A DNA stretch of 64,000 nucleotides from JASLZO01 sp965247995. GTDB lineage: Bacteria; Chloroflexota; Dehalococcoidia; UBA6926. The position numbers were made by a program, and so were the translations under genes. Below are positions 8,751 through 17,194 of this stretch, piece after piece; positions within the stretch are counted from its first letter, which is position 1; each line of letters opens with the position of its first letter. The notes under the pieces were generated by a model that saw only the letters and a list, made by a program, of their open reading frames with translations, did not search any database and had not been told where the DNA came from. Location of the stretch: positions 1 through 64,000 of the forward strand of contig OZ252041.1 in assembly GCA_965247995.1 (NCBI GenBank), in the 5' to 3' direction.

Positions 8751-9905
8751 ATGAAGAACCGTGTAGTCCTGCTTGCAGTCCTTCTGGGAGCAATCTTTGC
8801 AGCAGCGTGCGAAGGTGACACCCAACCATCGGCTACCGTAACGACGGTTGAGCCGACGGCGACTGCGCCTACCGTTGGGCCAACGGCAACGCAGGTCACC
8901 GATTCTTCCGCGATGTCTGACACCCCTGCGCCCGACGTCGTTCCTGAGCCCAGTCCAGACCCAAACCTGGAACGATTCGCGGCGGTACCCGGGATTGTTG
9001 ACTCGACCAATCACAGCTGGCCCCGCACCGTTGACGGCTTGAACGGGCGGATCACGATTTCGGCAAAGCCTCAGCGGATAATCAACGCCTCCGTCGGCCA
9101 TGCCGAGATCACCTTCGCGCTGGTCCCCGCCTCGCGCGTGGTCGGCGTTGGCGGCGCGACGCAGGATGCCGTTTATTCGAACGTGGCGTCGATGGCTGTC
9201 AGCCTGCCGGTCATCACACAAGACCCCGAAACGATCGTCGCCCAGAACCCAGATGTCATCGTTACCAGTCCGTACTTCCCTACCGATAGTGTCGATGCCC
9301 TGGAGCGCGTTGGGATCCCAGTTATCCAGACCGAGCTGTCGAATGACCCGTCGTCACGCGTGCATGACATCTTGTTACTTGGTTACATCTTCGGCGAAGA
9401 GGAACGGGCATTGGCGCTCGCGGACGAGGTCCAAGCACGGTATGAGGGGCTACTGTCCGTGCTGCAAGCCTCGACAGGACCCCAGCCTCGAGTCATTGCC
9501 CTCACTCGTTACTCCGACACCGTCTGGACGGCTGGAGCCGGCGCCACGGAGGGCGCGATCATCGAGGCAGCCGGCGCCATCAACGCTGCGGCAGAAGCTG
9601 GAATCCAAAGCAACCAGCCGACCAGCTTCGAGGGAATCATTGCGATGGCACCGGAGGTCATCATCATTCCCCAGCCGGCGGAGTTTGGCGCCAACGAATT
9701 CCTTCAGGACTTGATCGCGCATCCGGCCCTTGCTGATGTCCCCGCCGTACGCGACGGGCGTGTCCACCTGGTCGAAGGCCGGCACTTCACGACGCTGTCC
9801 TTTTGGAACCTGATCGGGGTCGAACGCTTGGGTCAGCTTCTGTGGCCTGACGTGTTCGCAGGGGGTGATTCCGAGGCGTTCTCCCTGCCCGAGGTAACCC
9901 GATGA
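8751..9905 (+). CDS. btuF: Cobalamin-binding lipoprotein of the ABC transporter (BtuF-like)
   Basis: A 384-residue periplasmic-binding-protein lipoprotein. The signal peptide MKNRVVLLAVLLGAIFAAAC ends with lipobox AAAC, followed by a Thr/Pro-rich linker to about residue 70. The binding domain has ITISAKPQRIINASVGHAEI, NPDVIVTSPYF, ALERVGIPVIQTEL and GIIAMAPEVIIIP, the two-lobed pattern of class III binding proteins. Start 8751 is chosen because GGAGAGG lies just upstream; the open frame begins earlier inside btuC. It lies between the permease and ATPase genes and ends with an ATGA overlap with btuD. Confidence 0.9.
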   Translation: MKNRVVLLAVLLGAIFAAACEGDTQPSATVTTVEPTATAPTVGPTATQVTDSSAMSDTPAPDVVPEPSPDPNLERFAAVPGIVDSTNHSWPRTVDGLNGRITISAKPQRIINASVGHAEITFALVPASRVVGVGGATQDAVYSNVASMAVSLPVITQDPETIVAQNPDVIVTSPYFPTDSVDALERVGIPVIQTELSNDPSSRVHDILLLGYIFGEEERALALADEVQARYEGLLSVLQASTGPQPRVIALTRYSDTVWTAGAGATEGAIIEAAGAINAAAEAGIQSNQPTSFEGIIAMAPEVIIIPQPAEFGANEFLQDLIAHPALADVPAVRDGRVHLVEGRHFTTLSFWNLIGVERLGQLLWPDVFAGGDSEAFSLPEVTR

Positions 9906-10696
9906 CCACGAGACTGGTTGAGGCTGTCGATCTTAGTGTTGAAATCGATGCGCGCCGTTTGCTCGACTCCGTTTCTGTTGCCGGTCGCGAAGGGCAAGTC
10001 GTTGGCTTGATCGGGCCGAATGGCGCGGGTAAGACGACGTTGCTTCGGGCCCTGGCGGGACTGATTCAGCGTTCCGGCGGGGCGACATTGTTGGACGGGA
10101 AGGACCTCAGTCTGTTCGGCGCTTCGGAGGTCGCGCGCCTGGTGGGATACGTCTCACAAGTGCCGCCTGATACCCATGCTTTCTCAGCCAAAGACGTGGT
10201 AATGATGGGGCGGTACGCGATTATGGGCCGGTTTGGGACTGAGCGGTCCCAAGACATCGACGCGGTCCAATCCGCCATGGATGCGACCCAAACTGCGGCA
10301 TTCGCCGATCGACCTCTGTATACGCTGTCGGGAGGCGAACGTCAGCGCGTGTTCATCGCCCGCGCGTATGCCCAAGGGCCACGCGTGTTCCTACTGGACG
10401 AGCCGACGGCGAACCTCGATGTGGGTCATCAGATGCGGGCGATGGCTATGGTGCGTTCGGCTGCTAGTCGTGGAGTGGCAGTCATGGTGGCCGTCCACGA
10501 TCTGGAGTTGGCGGGACGGTACTGCGACCGACTCGTGTTGCTCACTGACGGACGCGTCGTCGCGGAAGGAACCCCGGAGGAGGTGTTGACGGCGACGGAG
10601 ATCGAGTCGGCATATGGCGTCCGAGCCGGTGTCTATACGGACCCGTTTACTGGCTCGATCGCTATCAGTTTCATTGAGCCGACGCCGATGACCTGA
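9902..10696 (+). CDS. btuD: Cobalamin ABC transporter ATP-binding protein (BtuD/FecE family)
   Basis: A 264-residue ATPase. Walker A GPNGAGKTT at 38-46, signature LSGGERQR at 142-149, Walker B VFLLDEP at 162-168 and an H-loop His in VAVHDL are intact. VSQVPPDTHAFSAKDVVMMGRY around 85-105 is the Q-loop region of the FecE/BtuD group. The start overlaps the btuF stop by four bases (ATGA), so the three genes are one translationally coupled operon under the cobalamin riboswitch. With btuC and btuF it forms a complete importer; an outer-membrane receptor was not seen, in line with a monoderm-like envelope, although that is inference. Confidence 0.92.
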   Translation: MTTRLVEAVDLSVEIDARRLLDSVSVAGREGQVVGLIGPNGAGKTTLLRALAGLIQRSGGATLLDGKDLSLFGASEVARLVGYVSQVPPDTHAFSAKDVVMMGRYAIMGRFGTERSQDIDAVQSAMDATQTAAFADRPLYTLSGGERQRVFIARAYAQGPRVFLLDEPTANLDVGHQMRAMAMVRSAASRGVAVMVAVHDLELAGRYCDRLVLLTDGRVVAEGTPEEVLTATEIESAYGVRAGVYTDPFTGSIAISFIEPTPMT

Positions 10697-10709
10697 TGCC
10701 GCCGAACCA

Positions 10710-11891
10710 TTATCTCGGCGTGATTCGATAGATGCCGCTCTCCCGGTGGTCCAACAAGTAGACTTCGCCGTTCTCGTCCTCGCCGAAAGACCCGAGTGCT
10801 AGTCCGGTCTCAGCCAACAAGGCATGGCGAGCGACTTTCGAGTCCTCGAATGCGAAACCCCAGAGCTTCCCAGTGCAGTAGTCCCCATAGAGGTACATCC
10901 CTGTCAATTCAGGGACCAAACTCCCTCGATACACGTAGCCGCCAGTAACGGAGCAGCCGTGCGCGTGCGTGTAGTCGACGATCGGGGCAATCAGACCGCT
11001 TGTATCACACGCGAGGTTGTTCAGCGGATAGCACCGGCTCGCTTCCATGATGTTCCACCCGTAGTTGCCGCCGCGGACGATGAGATTGATCTCCTCCCAT
11101 GCGTTTTGACCGACGTCCGCCAACCACAGATCGCCGGTTACTCGATCGAAGCTGAAGCGCCAAGGATTTCGGAGACCATATGCCCAAACCTCAGGACGAC
11201 CTCCTTGTACGGAAGCGAACGGGTTGTCCTCGGGAATGGTGTACGGCGTCTGGGCAGTCGCGCCCCGAACGTCTACTCGAAGGACGGACCCATGTAACGT
11301 CTCTGGGTCCTGCGCATTTTGGAGCGGATCGCCACCACTGCCACCATCGCCAAGTCCGATGTAGAGATACCCGTCTGGCCCGAACGCCAGCATCCCACCG
11401 TTGTGGTTCACATACGGTTGTGGGATCTCCATCAGCATCAGCTCGGAGTTCTTATCGGCTCTGCTCGGATCATTTGGGTCGACGGCAAACCGAGAGATGA
11501 CGCCACGGCGTGGGGAATCGACTGAGTAGTGCACGTAGAAGTAGCCGTTGTTGGAGAAATCGGGATCGAATGCGAGTCCGAGCATCCCCTGTTCGGAGCT
11601 CGACACGATTCTGTCGCTAAGGTCCAAATACACATCGTGGTCCCGGGCCTCGGCGCCGTCAGGAGTGAAGACCACGATCTTCCCAAGCTGCGACATGAGG
11701 AACAGCCTTCCCGAGCCGTCCCCCGCCGAGGTCAAGAACGTCGGAAACTCGACATCCGCGTCCACGAAAACCCGCTCGATCTGGTAGTCATCGAAGGGCA
11801 AGGCCTCGTCCACGACATCGTTGCCGTCGGAACACGCTGCGCCGAGGACTGCTAACGCGACGAGACCACCCACGATCGTTCGTGGCTTCAT
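10710..11891 (-). CDS. PQQ-dependent sugar dehydrogenase-like (glucose/sorbosone dehydrogenase family) lipoprotein
   Basis: A 393-residue exported beta-propeller protein. A lipobox (LGAAC, Cys near 20) follows the signal peptide. Family blocks are FPTFLTSAGDGSGRLFLMSQ, GMLGLAFDPDFSNNGYFYVHY, VNHNGGMLAFGPDGYLYIGLGDGG, GSVLRVDVRG and EVWAYGLRNPWRFSFDRVTGDLWLADVGQNAWEEIN. The His in NHNGG corresponds to the catalytic base of soluble glucose dehydrogenase. Members oxidise aldose sugars with PQQ, although many relatives have no proven substrate, and PQQ synthesis genes are not in the window. It converges with btuD with only 13 bases between the stops. Confidence 0.82.
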   Translation of the reverse strand: MKPRTIVGGLVALAVLGAACSDGNDVVDEALPFDDYQIERVFVDADVEFPTFLTSAGDGSGRLFLMSQLGKIVVFTPDGAEARDHDVYLDLSDRIVSSSEQGMLGLAFDPDFSNNGYFYVHYSVDSPRRGVISRFAVDPNDPSRADKNSELMLMEIPQPYVNHNGGMLAFGPDGYLYIGLGDGGSGGDPLQNAQDPETLHGSVLRVDVRGATAQTPYTIPEDNPFASVQGGRPEVWAYGLRNPWRFSFDRVTGDLWLADVGQNAWEEINLIVRGGNYGWNIMEASRCYPLNNLACDTSGLIAPIVDYTHAHGCSVTGGYVYRGSLVPELTGMYLYGDYCTGKLWGFAFEDSKVARHALLAETGLALGSFGEDENGEVYLLDHRESGIYRITPR

Positions 11892-12058
11892 CGGGTGACC
11901 GCTACAGTGAAGGTGCTCAGCATCGGAGGAATGTCCGCCAGTTTGGCGTACGCTCTTCTCAGCATCAACAGCCCGCCGCTGAGCGAGTGCTCGCAGGAAT
12001 ACAACAGTGCAGGGGCTGGCGTGGTGACGTCCGGAACGTGCTCGATAGGAAGTCAGAC

Positions 12059-13738
12059 GTGGCAGAAGAAAACGCGCGGATGGGCTGGGACCTTGGTCCT
12101 GTTGCGACGGCGGTGGAACGGCAGCTTGCAGCGTGGGCTGCGGATGATGTCGTTGGGCGGCTGTGGACCAAAGACCACACCGTGTGGTCGGCTACGCAAC
12201 GCGCGGAACTCACCGACCGACTTGGATGGCTCACTCTGCCCGATTCGATGACGGCTGCAGTCCCGCAAATCCGAGACTTGGCTGTCGCCGAAGCGGAACG
12301 AGGGACCGACCATATCGTTCTGCTTGGGATGGGCGGATCGAGCTTGGCGCCTTCGGTGTTCAGCGCCCTGACGACCCCTCACTCCGGGGTCCCAACATTA
12401 ACCGTGGTTGATAGCACACACCCCGTGGCCGTTGATCGGGCGGGCGGCATGATCGACCCCGAGAGGACCCTGTTTGTCCTCAGCAGCAAGTCCGGTACGA
12501 CGACGGAAACGCGGTCTCTATACGAGTACTTTCGAGACCGGTTCGATGGCTCAGACGGAAAGCTGTCGGCGCGGTTCGTGGCGGTGACTGACCCTGGGAC
12601 ACCACTGGGACAACTGGCGGTCGACCATGACTTCGTACGCACATTTCACGCGGACCCTGAGGTCGGCGGAAGGTACTCAGCTCTGTCCCACTTCGGCTTA
12701 GTACCCGGTGCTCTTGTGGGTGTCGACATCACGAGGGTCCTCCAGGGCGCGGCGCGCATGGCAGCGCTCTGCGGTCAGGAACCGGTCGAGAATCCGGGTG
12801 CCCAACTCGGTGCTGCTCTTGGCACGCTGGCGAAAGCAGGCCGAGACAAACTCACGTTCGTCACTTCCGGTGGGCTCGTCCAATTCGCTGCATGGGCGGA
12901 ACAACTCATCGCAGAGAGTACTGGCAAGGAGGGTCTGGGAATCGTTCCAGTGACCGGAGAGGAGTTGGTTGGACCCGATGCGTACAGTGCCGATCGGGTT
13001 TTCGTAGTCCTGCGGCAACCGGACGACCATCTTGCTCGTCACACCGAAGACCGTATAGCCGCACTGGTAGGCGCCGGCCACCCAGTAATTGAGATCGAGA
13101 TCGCGGGTCCTGATGACCTGGGTGCTGAATTCTTCCGCTGGGAATTCGCGGTAGCCCTCGCCGGTGCAGTCCTGGGGATCAACCCCTTCGATCAGCCTGA
13201 TGTGCAGCTTGCGAAGGACCTCGCCCGGGAGGCCATGGAGCAACCGAATACGCAATCGCAGGCAGCTACTCAGAGGGCGCCGGTCTTGGCAAGCGACGGA
13301 CCTTCGCTCCAGCAAGAACTGGCCACGTGGCTGCGACTCGCCAATGCCGACGATTACGTTTCGATCCAGGCGTATCTGGGCCCTTCGGTTGAATTGGACG
13401 CGCTCATGCATGAAGCCCGCTCGTTTCTTCAAGGCACCACCCGTATGGCGACCACCGTGGGATACGGACCACAGTTCCTCCACTCCACGGGACAGCTGCA
13501 CAAAGGCGGACCAAACACCGGTCTTTTTTTGCAGCTTGTCTCGGACAGCAATCTGACCGAAGCGCCGATTCCGGGAACCGACTATTCGTTCGGGGCGTTG
13601 ATTACTGCTCAGGCGGCAGGCGACCGAAACGCGCTGCTCCGGCGAGGGCGACGGGTCGTGTGCGTCGGTCTCGGGGCGGACGTCATTGGGGGACTCGAAG
13701 CCGTGAACGGAGCCTTCGTTGCGATCGTCGGCGACTGA
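12059..13738 (+). CDS. Phosphoglucose isomerase of the transaldolase-fusion type, here stand-alone
   Basis: About 559 residues. The protein matches the PGI half of bifunctional transaldolase/glucose-6-phosphate isomerases: LLGMGGSSLAPSV, then FVLSSKSGTTTETRSLYEYF (sugar-phosphate binding SIS domain), GGRYSALSHFGLVPGALVG, FVTSGGLVQFAAWAEQLIAESTGKEGLGIVPV and GINPFDQPDVQLAK. FLHSTGQLHKGGPNTGLFLQL near the C-terminus is another fusion-type block. It interconverts glucose-6-phosphate and fructose-6-phosphate. No transaldolase domain precedes it. The open frame starts at 11882; GTG 12059 is preferred because AGGAAG lies six bases before it, with ATG 12080 as the alternative. Confidence 0.85.
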   Translation: MAEENARMGWDLGPVATAVERQLAAWAADDVVGRLWTKDHTVWSATQRAELTDRLGWLTLPDSMTAAVPQIRDLAVAEAERGTDHIVLLGMGGSSLAPSVFSALTTPHSGVPTLTVVDSTHPVAVDRAGGMIDPERTLFVLSSKSGTTTETRSLYEYFRDRFDGSDGKLSARFVAVTDPGTPLGQLAVDHDFVRTFHADPEVGGRYSALSHFGLVPGALVGVDITRVLQGAARMAALCGQEPVENPGAQLGAALGTLAKAGRDKLTFVTSGGLVQFAAWAEQLIAESTGKEGLGIVPVTGEELVGPDAYSADRVFVVLRQPDDHLARHTEDRIAALVGAGHPVIEIEIAGPDDLGAEFFRWEFAVALAGAVLGINPFDQPDVQLAKDLAREAMEQPNTQSQAATQRAPVLASDGPSLQQELATWLRLANADDYVSIQAYLGPSVELDALMHEARSFLQGTTRMATTVGYGPQFLHSTGQLHKGGPNTGLFLQLVSDSNLTEAPIPGTDYSFGALITAQAAGDRNALLRRGRRVVCVGLGADVIGGLEAVNGAFVAIVGD

Positions 13739-13759
13739 GGAGCATGGGGTGGTAGTGCT

Positions 13760-14518
13760 TTGACGCGGGAGGGTGTTGCCGGTAGCGTGAGGGTGCCCCG
13801 AACCCGTGGTTCCCGAGGGAATCCCTCTCCAGTGAATGAACCCCCGAGACCGGCCGAGCCCGAAGTGAAGGATTGGTTGAGCCTCGGTCCCGCGGCGCGA
13901 TTGCTGGGTGTAAGCGAGGTCACGCTGCGAGGCTGGGCGGACAAGGGCCGCGTCCGTTCGTATCGGACCGTAGGTGCACACAGGCGCTTTTTTCGTGCCG
14001 ACCTTTTGAACTTAGTGCACGACGGACGAGACCGAGTGTCCGTCTCGGAAACTCTCGAAGACCGTACCCTAGAAAGACTCCGGCGCCGCTTTCGTGACCG
14101 AAGGACTGTGGGCCGCCTCCCTGCCGAACCCAACAGCGACGAGGAGCGCAGTCGTCTTCGCGTCCTGGGCCGGCGCGTGGTTGAACTTGTTCTCCGTGCC
14201 CACGGTGATCGGCGTCGGCGCGCCGACGCGTTCGAGGAGGCACGATTCATCGGCCGGGAGTACGCGAACGAGACGGAGCAAGCCGGGATGTCCGCGTCTC
14301 AGGCTATTGCCTCCTTCCTATTCCACCGCACAGCTCTTGTCGACACGGTGCGCCATCTTGCCCCTGCCGATGCATCGCGAGACCAGACGCTCGATCTCTG
14401 GCGTGACATCGCGGAACTGACCGACGCGATGCTGATGGCACTGGTCCGGGCATACGAAGGACCTGGACCCGACCAGGCGACGACGGGGCCCCTGGAAACG
14501 CCGGGTCGCGGGAGCTGA
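13760..14518 (+). CDS. MerR/excisionase-type helix-turn-helix protein with helical C-terminal domain
   Basis: Up to 252 residues. Residues about 38-80 carry a MerR-like DNA-binding motif: LSLGPAARLLGVSEVTLRGWADKG, then RSYRTVGAHRRFFRADLLNL, a winged-helix arrangement typical of small MerR/excisionase-like regulators. The rest is Arg- and Glu-rich and mostly helical, with no ligand-binding domain I recognise. The start is uncertain: TTG at 13760 gives a basic, disordered tail, and GTG at 13832 would start just before the domain. It follows the PGI gene by 21 bases, so the two may be cotranscribed. Targets are unknown; a transcription factor is the plain reading. Confidence 0.7.
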   Translation: MTREGVAGSVRVPRTRGSRGNPSPVNEPPRPAEPEVKDWLSLGPAARLLGVSEVTLRGWADKGRVRSYRTVGAHRRFFRADLLNLVHDGRDRVSVSETLEDRTLERLRRRFRDRRTVGRLPAEPNSDEERSRLRVLGRRVVELVLRAHGDRRRRADAFEEARFIGREYANETEQAGMSASQAIASFLFHRTALVDTVRHLAPADASRDQTLDLWRDIAELTDAMLMALVRAYEGPGPDQATTGPLETPGRGS

Positions 14519-14526
14519 GGCAGCCG

Positions 14527-14733
14527 TTGTCTCTTGGGCGTCACCGTGATCGGAACCGCCGCTGGAGGTTTTTTCCCATTCCAGTGCCAGCCGATGTTGG
14601 CAATGTCCGGCCGTCGGGTTCGTTCGTTCTCGACCGCCTGGTTCCTGCGATATTCGTTCTGCTGGTCCTGGCGATGCTGGCAATCATCATCGCCGGGGTG
14701 GCGATCTTTTTTGGCATCGTCGAAACGAGGTAG
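14527..14733 (+). CDS. Small single-span membrane protein, function unknown
   Basis: A 68-residue frame starting at TTG, eight bases after the regulator gene. The last half is one strong membrane segment (roughly LVPAIFVLLVLAMLAIIIAGVAIFFGIV) preceded by basic residues, so it would be inserted with its N-terminus inside. No motif is recognised and no good ribosome-binding site is obvious. The marked hydrophobic segment is the only reason to call it; chance cannot be excluded. Confidence 0.4.
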   Translation: MSLGRHRDRNRRWRFFPIPVPADVGNVRPSGSFVLDRLVPAIFVLLVLAMLAIIIAGVAIFFGIVETR

Positions 14734-14790
14734 CGACGCTTCCGTTCCGAATGCAAGCGTCCGTACAATAGGTGGATCGCGGCAGACACC

Positions 14791-14877
14791 GCCGAGGTGG
14801 CGGAACGGCAGACGCGCTGCGTTCAGGGCGCAGTGCCCCTTGTGGGCGTGAGAGTTCAAATCTCTCCCTCGGCACCA
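14791..14877 (+). tRNA. tRNA-Leu (anticodon CAG)
   Basis: The acceptor arms GCCGAGG and CCTCGGC pair fully, and the 3' ACCA is encoded. The anticodon stem CTGCG/CGCAG encloses the loop TTCAGGG with anticodon CAG at 14824-14826. A long variable arm (GCCC...GGGC) confirms the class II structure expected of tRNA-Leu. It reads CUG codons. Confidence 0.96.
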
Positions 14878-14935
14878 TTCTCTCCGATCACGGGGTCTCG
14901 ATGGACCCGGGTGATTGCTGCGATACTGTCCCGGT

Positions 14936-15013
14936 GCGCTTGTAGCTCAGTCTGGATAGAGCGCAGCCCTGCGGAGGCTGAGGCCGTGGGTTCGAGTCCC
15001 GCCAAGCGCGCCA
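14936..15013 (+). tRNA. tRNA-Arg (anticodon GCG)
   Basis: Acceptor GCGCTTG pairs perfectly with CAAGCGC, followed by discriminator G and encoded CCA. The anticodon stem CAGCC/GGCTG encloses the loop CTGCGGA, giving anticodon GCG at 14971-14973. A20 in the D-loop and C35 fit arginine identity. Most bacteria read CGN with an ACG anticodon edited to ICG, so a G34 form is unusual; see findings. Confidence 0.93.
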
Positions 15014-15119
15014 TTTTCTTTCGATCCGCCAGTGCCTGGATAGGACCATGGTCCGGATGGGCGACCCCATCGTTTCGCCCAAGGGCGGGCCTCCGGACGG
15101 GCGCATACACTGGCATCCG

Positions 15120-15196
15120 GGGCGGCTAGCTCAGTTGGTGAGAGCGCTTGTCTTACACACAAGAGGTCGGCGGTTCGAGCCCGTCGCCGCCCACCA
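15120..15196 (+). tRNA. tRNA-Val (anticodon TAC)
   Basis: Acceptor GGGCGGC pairs with GCCGCCC, followed by A and CCA. The anticodon stem CTTGT/ACAAG encloses the loop CTTACAC with anticodon TAC at 15154-15156. The D-arm and T-arm (GGCGGTTCGAGCCCGTC region) are normal. It lies third in a run of three tRNA genes. Confidence 0.96.
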
Positions 15197-15361
15197 TCGA
15201 GTCGCAGGCAATGGCGGATGCGCGATCGAGCGATTGGGTTGGAAGACTGAGGATCACGGACACGCCGGACCCTTCGATCTTCGTCTGGTTGCATCTCAGG
15301 TAGGATTCACGTGGAGCCGTTGGCCTCCGCACTCCGAGTAGGTAACGATAGCGAGCAACAC

Positions 15362-17119
15362 ATGCACCGCTTTTCTATCCGTTCCAATCGTGCGCACCTC
15401 ATCGATTGGCGCGAATGGGGGCAAGAAGCGTTCGACGCGGCGGTTGCCCAGGACAAGCCTGTCGCGCTGTTCTTGACGGCCTTCTGGTGCGGGTTCTGCC
15501 AACGGATGGATGAGACAACTCTGTCGAACGATGAAGTGATCGCTCTCCTGAACGCCTACTTCATTCCGGTGCGGGTGGAAGAGTCGCAACGGCCGGACAT
15601 TGATCTTCGATATAACGACAGTGGGTGGCCGACGATCGCTTTCATGACACCTGCTGGAGACCATTTATTTAGCGTGAACCACTTAGCGCCTGAGCCGTTT
15701 CTCGATCTGCTCGCGAAGACCGTGCGGATGTATACGGACGACCGCGCCACGATCGAACATTCGATCGCGGCGGGGCGAGTTGATGCGGAGCGACGCGCCA
15801 ACACCCCCCGTGACAAAGCGCCACTGGGGCCGGCCGTCATCGGCGAGATCACCGGAATCGTTGAAGGACTGATGGACCCGGTGCACGGCGGATACGACGA
15901 CCCGACGGGGAACAAGTTCCTGCACGCGGACGCGAATGATCTCCTGCTCTACCTGTACGGGTCCACGGAAGATCGTCGGTACTTGGACCACGTCGTCGAC
16001 ACGCTGTCGAAGATGCGCTCCAGTCGTATGTATGACGAGATCGATGGTGGGTTTTACCGATACTCGACGAAGCGTGATTGGCGAGAGCCGCACCCCGAAA
16101 AACTCCTCGCCGATCAAGCCGGCATGTTGCAGAACTATCTCCGGAGTTTCGTGCTGACCGAGGACGGCGAACTCGGCTCGACGGCCGATGCGCTGGTCGA
16201 TTACCTGCTAACGACGCTCTCTCACGAATCGAACGGCATGTTTCTTGGCTGTCAGGACTATGTACGCCCCGATGGCGGCGCCCTGCGGGAACGGCCGGCT
16301 CATGGTCAGCGCCAGCTCATCTCGGTCCTCGACGACTTCATCTACTGCGACCAGAACGCACAGGTCGTGTCTGCTCTCTTCGAGGCTTGGTGGGTGTTGG
16401 GTCGGGCAGATGCGCGAGACCGTGCGTCGACCGCCCTCGATTTCTTGTGGGACCGCATGCGAGACGAAGCCGGGAGGGTTTTTCACGTCTACGCGGAGGG
16501 TGTTCCGAGCGCTCCAGGGATCCTCACGGATGTCACACGAATCGGAGACGCCCTGTTGGAGGGTTTCGCCACACTCGGCGACCCACAACTCCTCGACAGA
16601 GCTCGCGTGTTGGCCGGGGACATCGATCGGATGTTCCGGAACCCGAACGGTGGGTACTACGACATCGCCGAAACCGGCCTCGCTGGACTGTCCTCTCCAC
16701 TGACGATGCTCACGCAAAATGCTGACGTTGCCTCGTTCTTTATCAAACTGAGCGACCTAGTCGGCGGATCCGAGTACCGACGACATGCTCATTGGGCGTT
16801 GCGCGACTTTCCAAACTTGCACCGGACCTACAACGCCTTCGCGGCCCAATTTGGCCAAGCGCTCTCGCGGCTCTTGAGCCCGCCCCTCGTCCTTGAGATC
16901 ACCGGCGTTCCCGGGGCCGAAGACGTTCGCGAGTTCGCGCGGGCCGCGGTACAGAACCTGAACCATCCAGATCTCGTCCTGACGTTTCGCGAAGCCCCGT
17001 TCGGGACGCGTGCATCTGTCTCAGCGCAGCTCGCTGGTCGGAGCGTGGGGCCCATCCGCGACCCCGACCAACTTTGGCCCAATACGCTAAAGACGGAGAC
17101 CCGAGGAGGCGCGGATTGA
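15362..17119 (+). CDS. DUF255 (YyaL/SPATA20-like) thioredoxin-domain protein
   Basis: About 585 residues in two parts. The N-terminal part (to about residue 150) is a thioredoxin-like DUF255 domain with DWREWGQEAFDAAVAQDKPV and the redox motif WCGFC, followed by MDETTLSNDEV. The C-terminal part resembles the six-hairpin glycosidase-type toroid, with GGYDDPTGNKFLHADANDLLLYLYG, MYDEIDGGFYRYSTKRDW, EKLLADQAGMLQNYL and ALLEGFATL. The protein is widespread, and its true reaction is unknown; proposals include N-acylglucosamine epimerase-like or cellulose-linked roles. The ATG at 15362 starts the domain; an earlier in-frame GTG at 15311 adds 17 residues. It is shorter than many homologues, which are often near 680 residues. 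Confidence 0.85.
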   Translation: MHRFSIRSNRAHLIDWREWGQEAFDAAVAQDKPVALFLTAFWCGFCQRMDETTLSNDEVIALLNAYFIPVRVEESQRPDIDLRYNDSGWPTIAFMTPAGDHLFSVNHLAPEPFLDLLAKTVRMYTDDRATIEHSIAAGRVDAERRANTPRDKAPLGPAVIGEITGIVEGLMDPVHGGYDDPTGNKFLHADANDLLLYLYGSTEDRRYLDHVVDTLSKMRSSRMYDEIDGGFYRYSTKRDWREPHPEKLLADQAGMLQNYLRSFVLTEDGELGSTADALVDYLLTTLSHESNGMFLGCQDYVRPDGGALRERPAHGQRQLISVLDDFIYCDQNAQVVSALFEAWWVLGRADARDRASTALDFLWDRMRDEAGRVFHVYAEGVPSAPGILTDVTRIGDALLEGFATLGDPQLLDRARVLAGDIDRMFRNPNGGYYDIAETGLAGLSSPLTMLTQNADVASFFIKLSDLVGGSEYRRHAHWALRDFPNLHRTYNAFAAQFGQALSRLLSPPLVLEITGVPGAEDVREFARAAVQNLNHPDLVLTFREAPFGTRASVSAQLAGRSVGPIRDPDQLWPNTLKTETRGGAD

Positions 17120-17194
17120 CGGTCTCCGTCGGGGGCACCTAACCTGAGCCATACGGGGACGTCGGGCGCAGATCGTCCGACAGGGGGTCGTCCA

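Noticed and set aside
12698..13981. Long minus-strand frame opposite the phosphoglucose isomerase
   Set aside because: It is the shadow of a strongly recognised gene, with basic and His-rich composition and no family match.
14791..15196. tRNA cluster as an integration site
   Set aside because: No integrase, direct repeat or foreign-looking gene was seen next to the tRNA genes.
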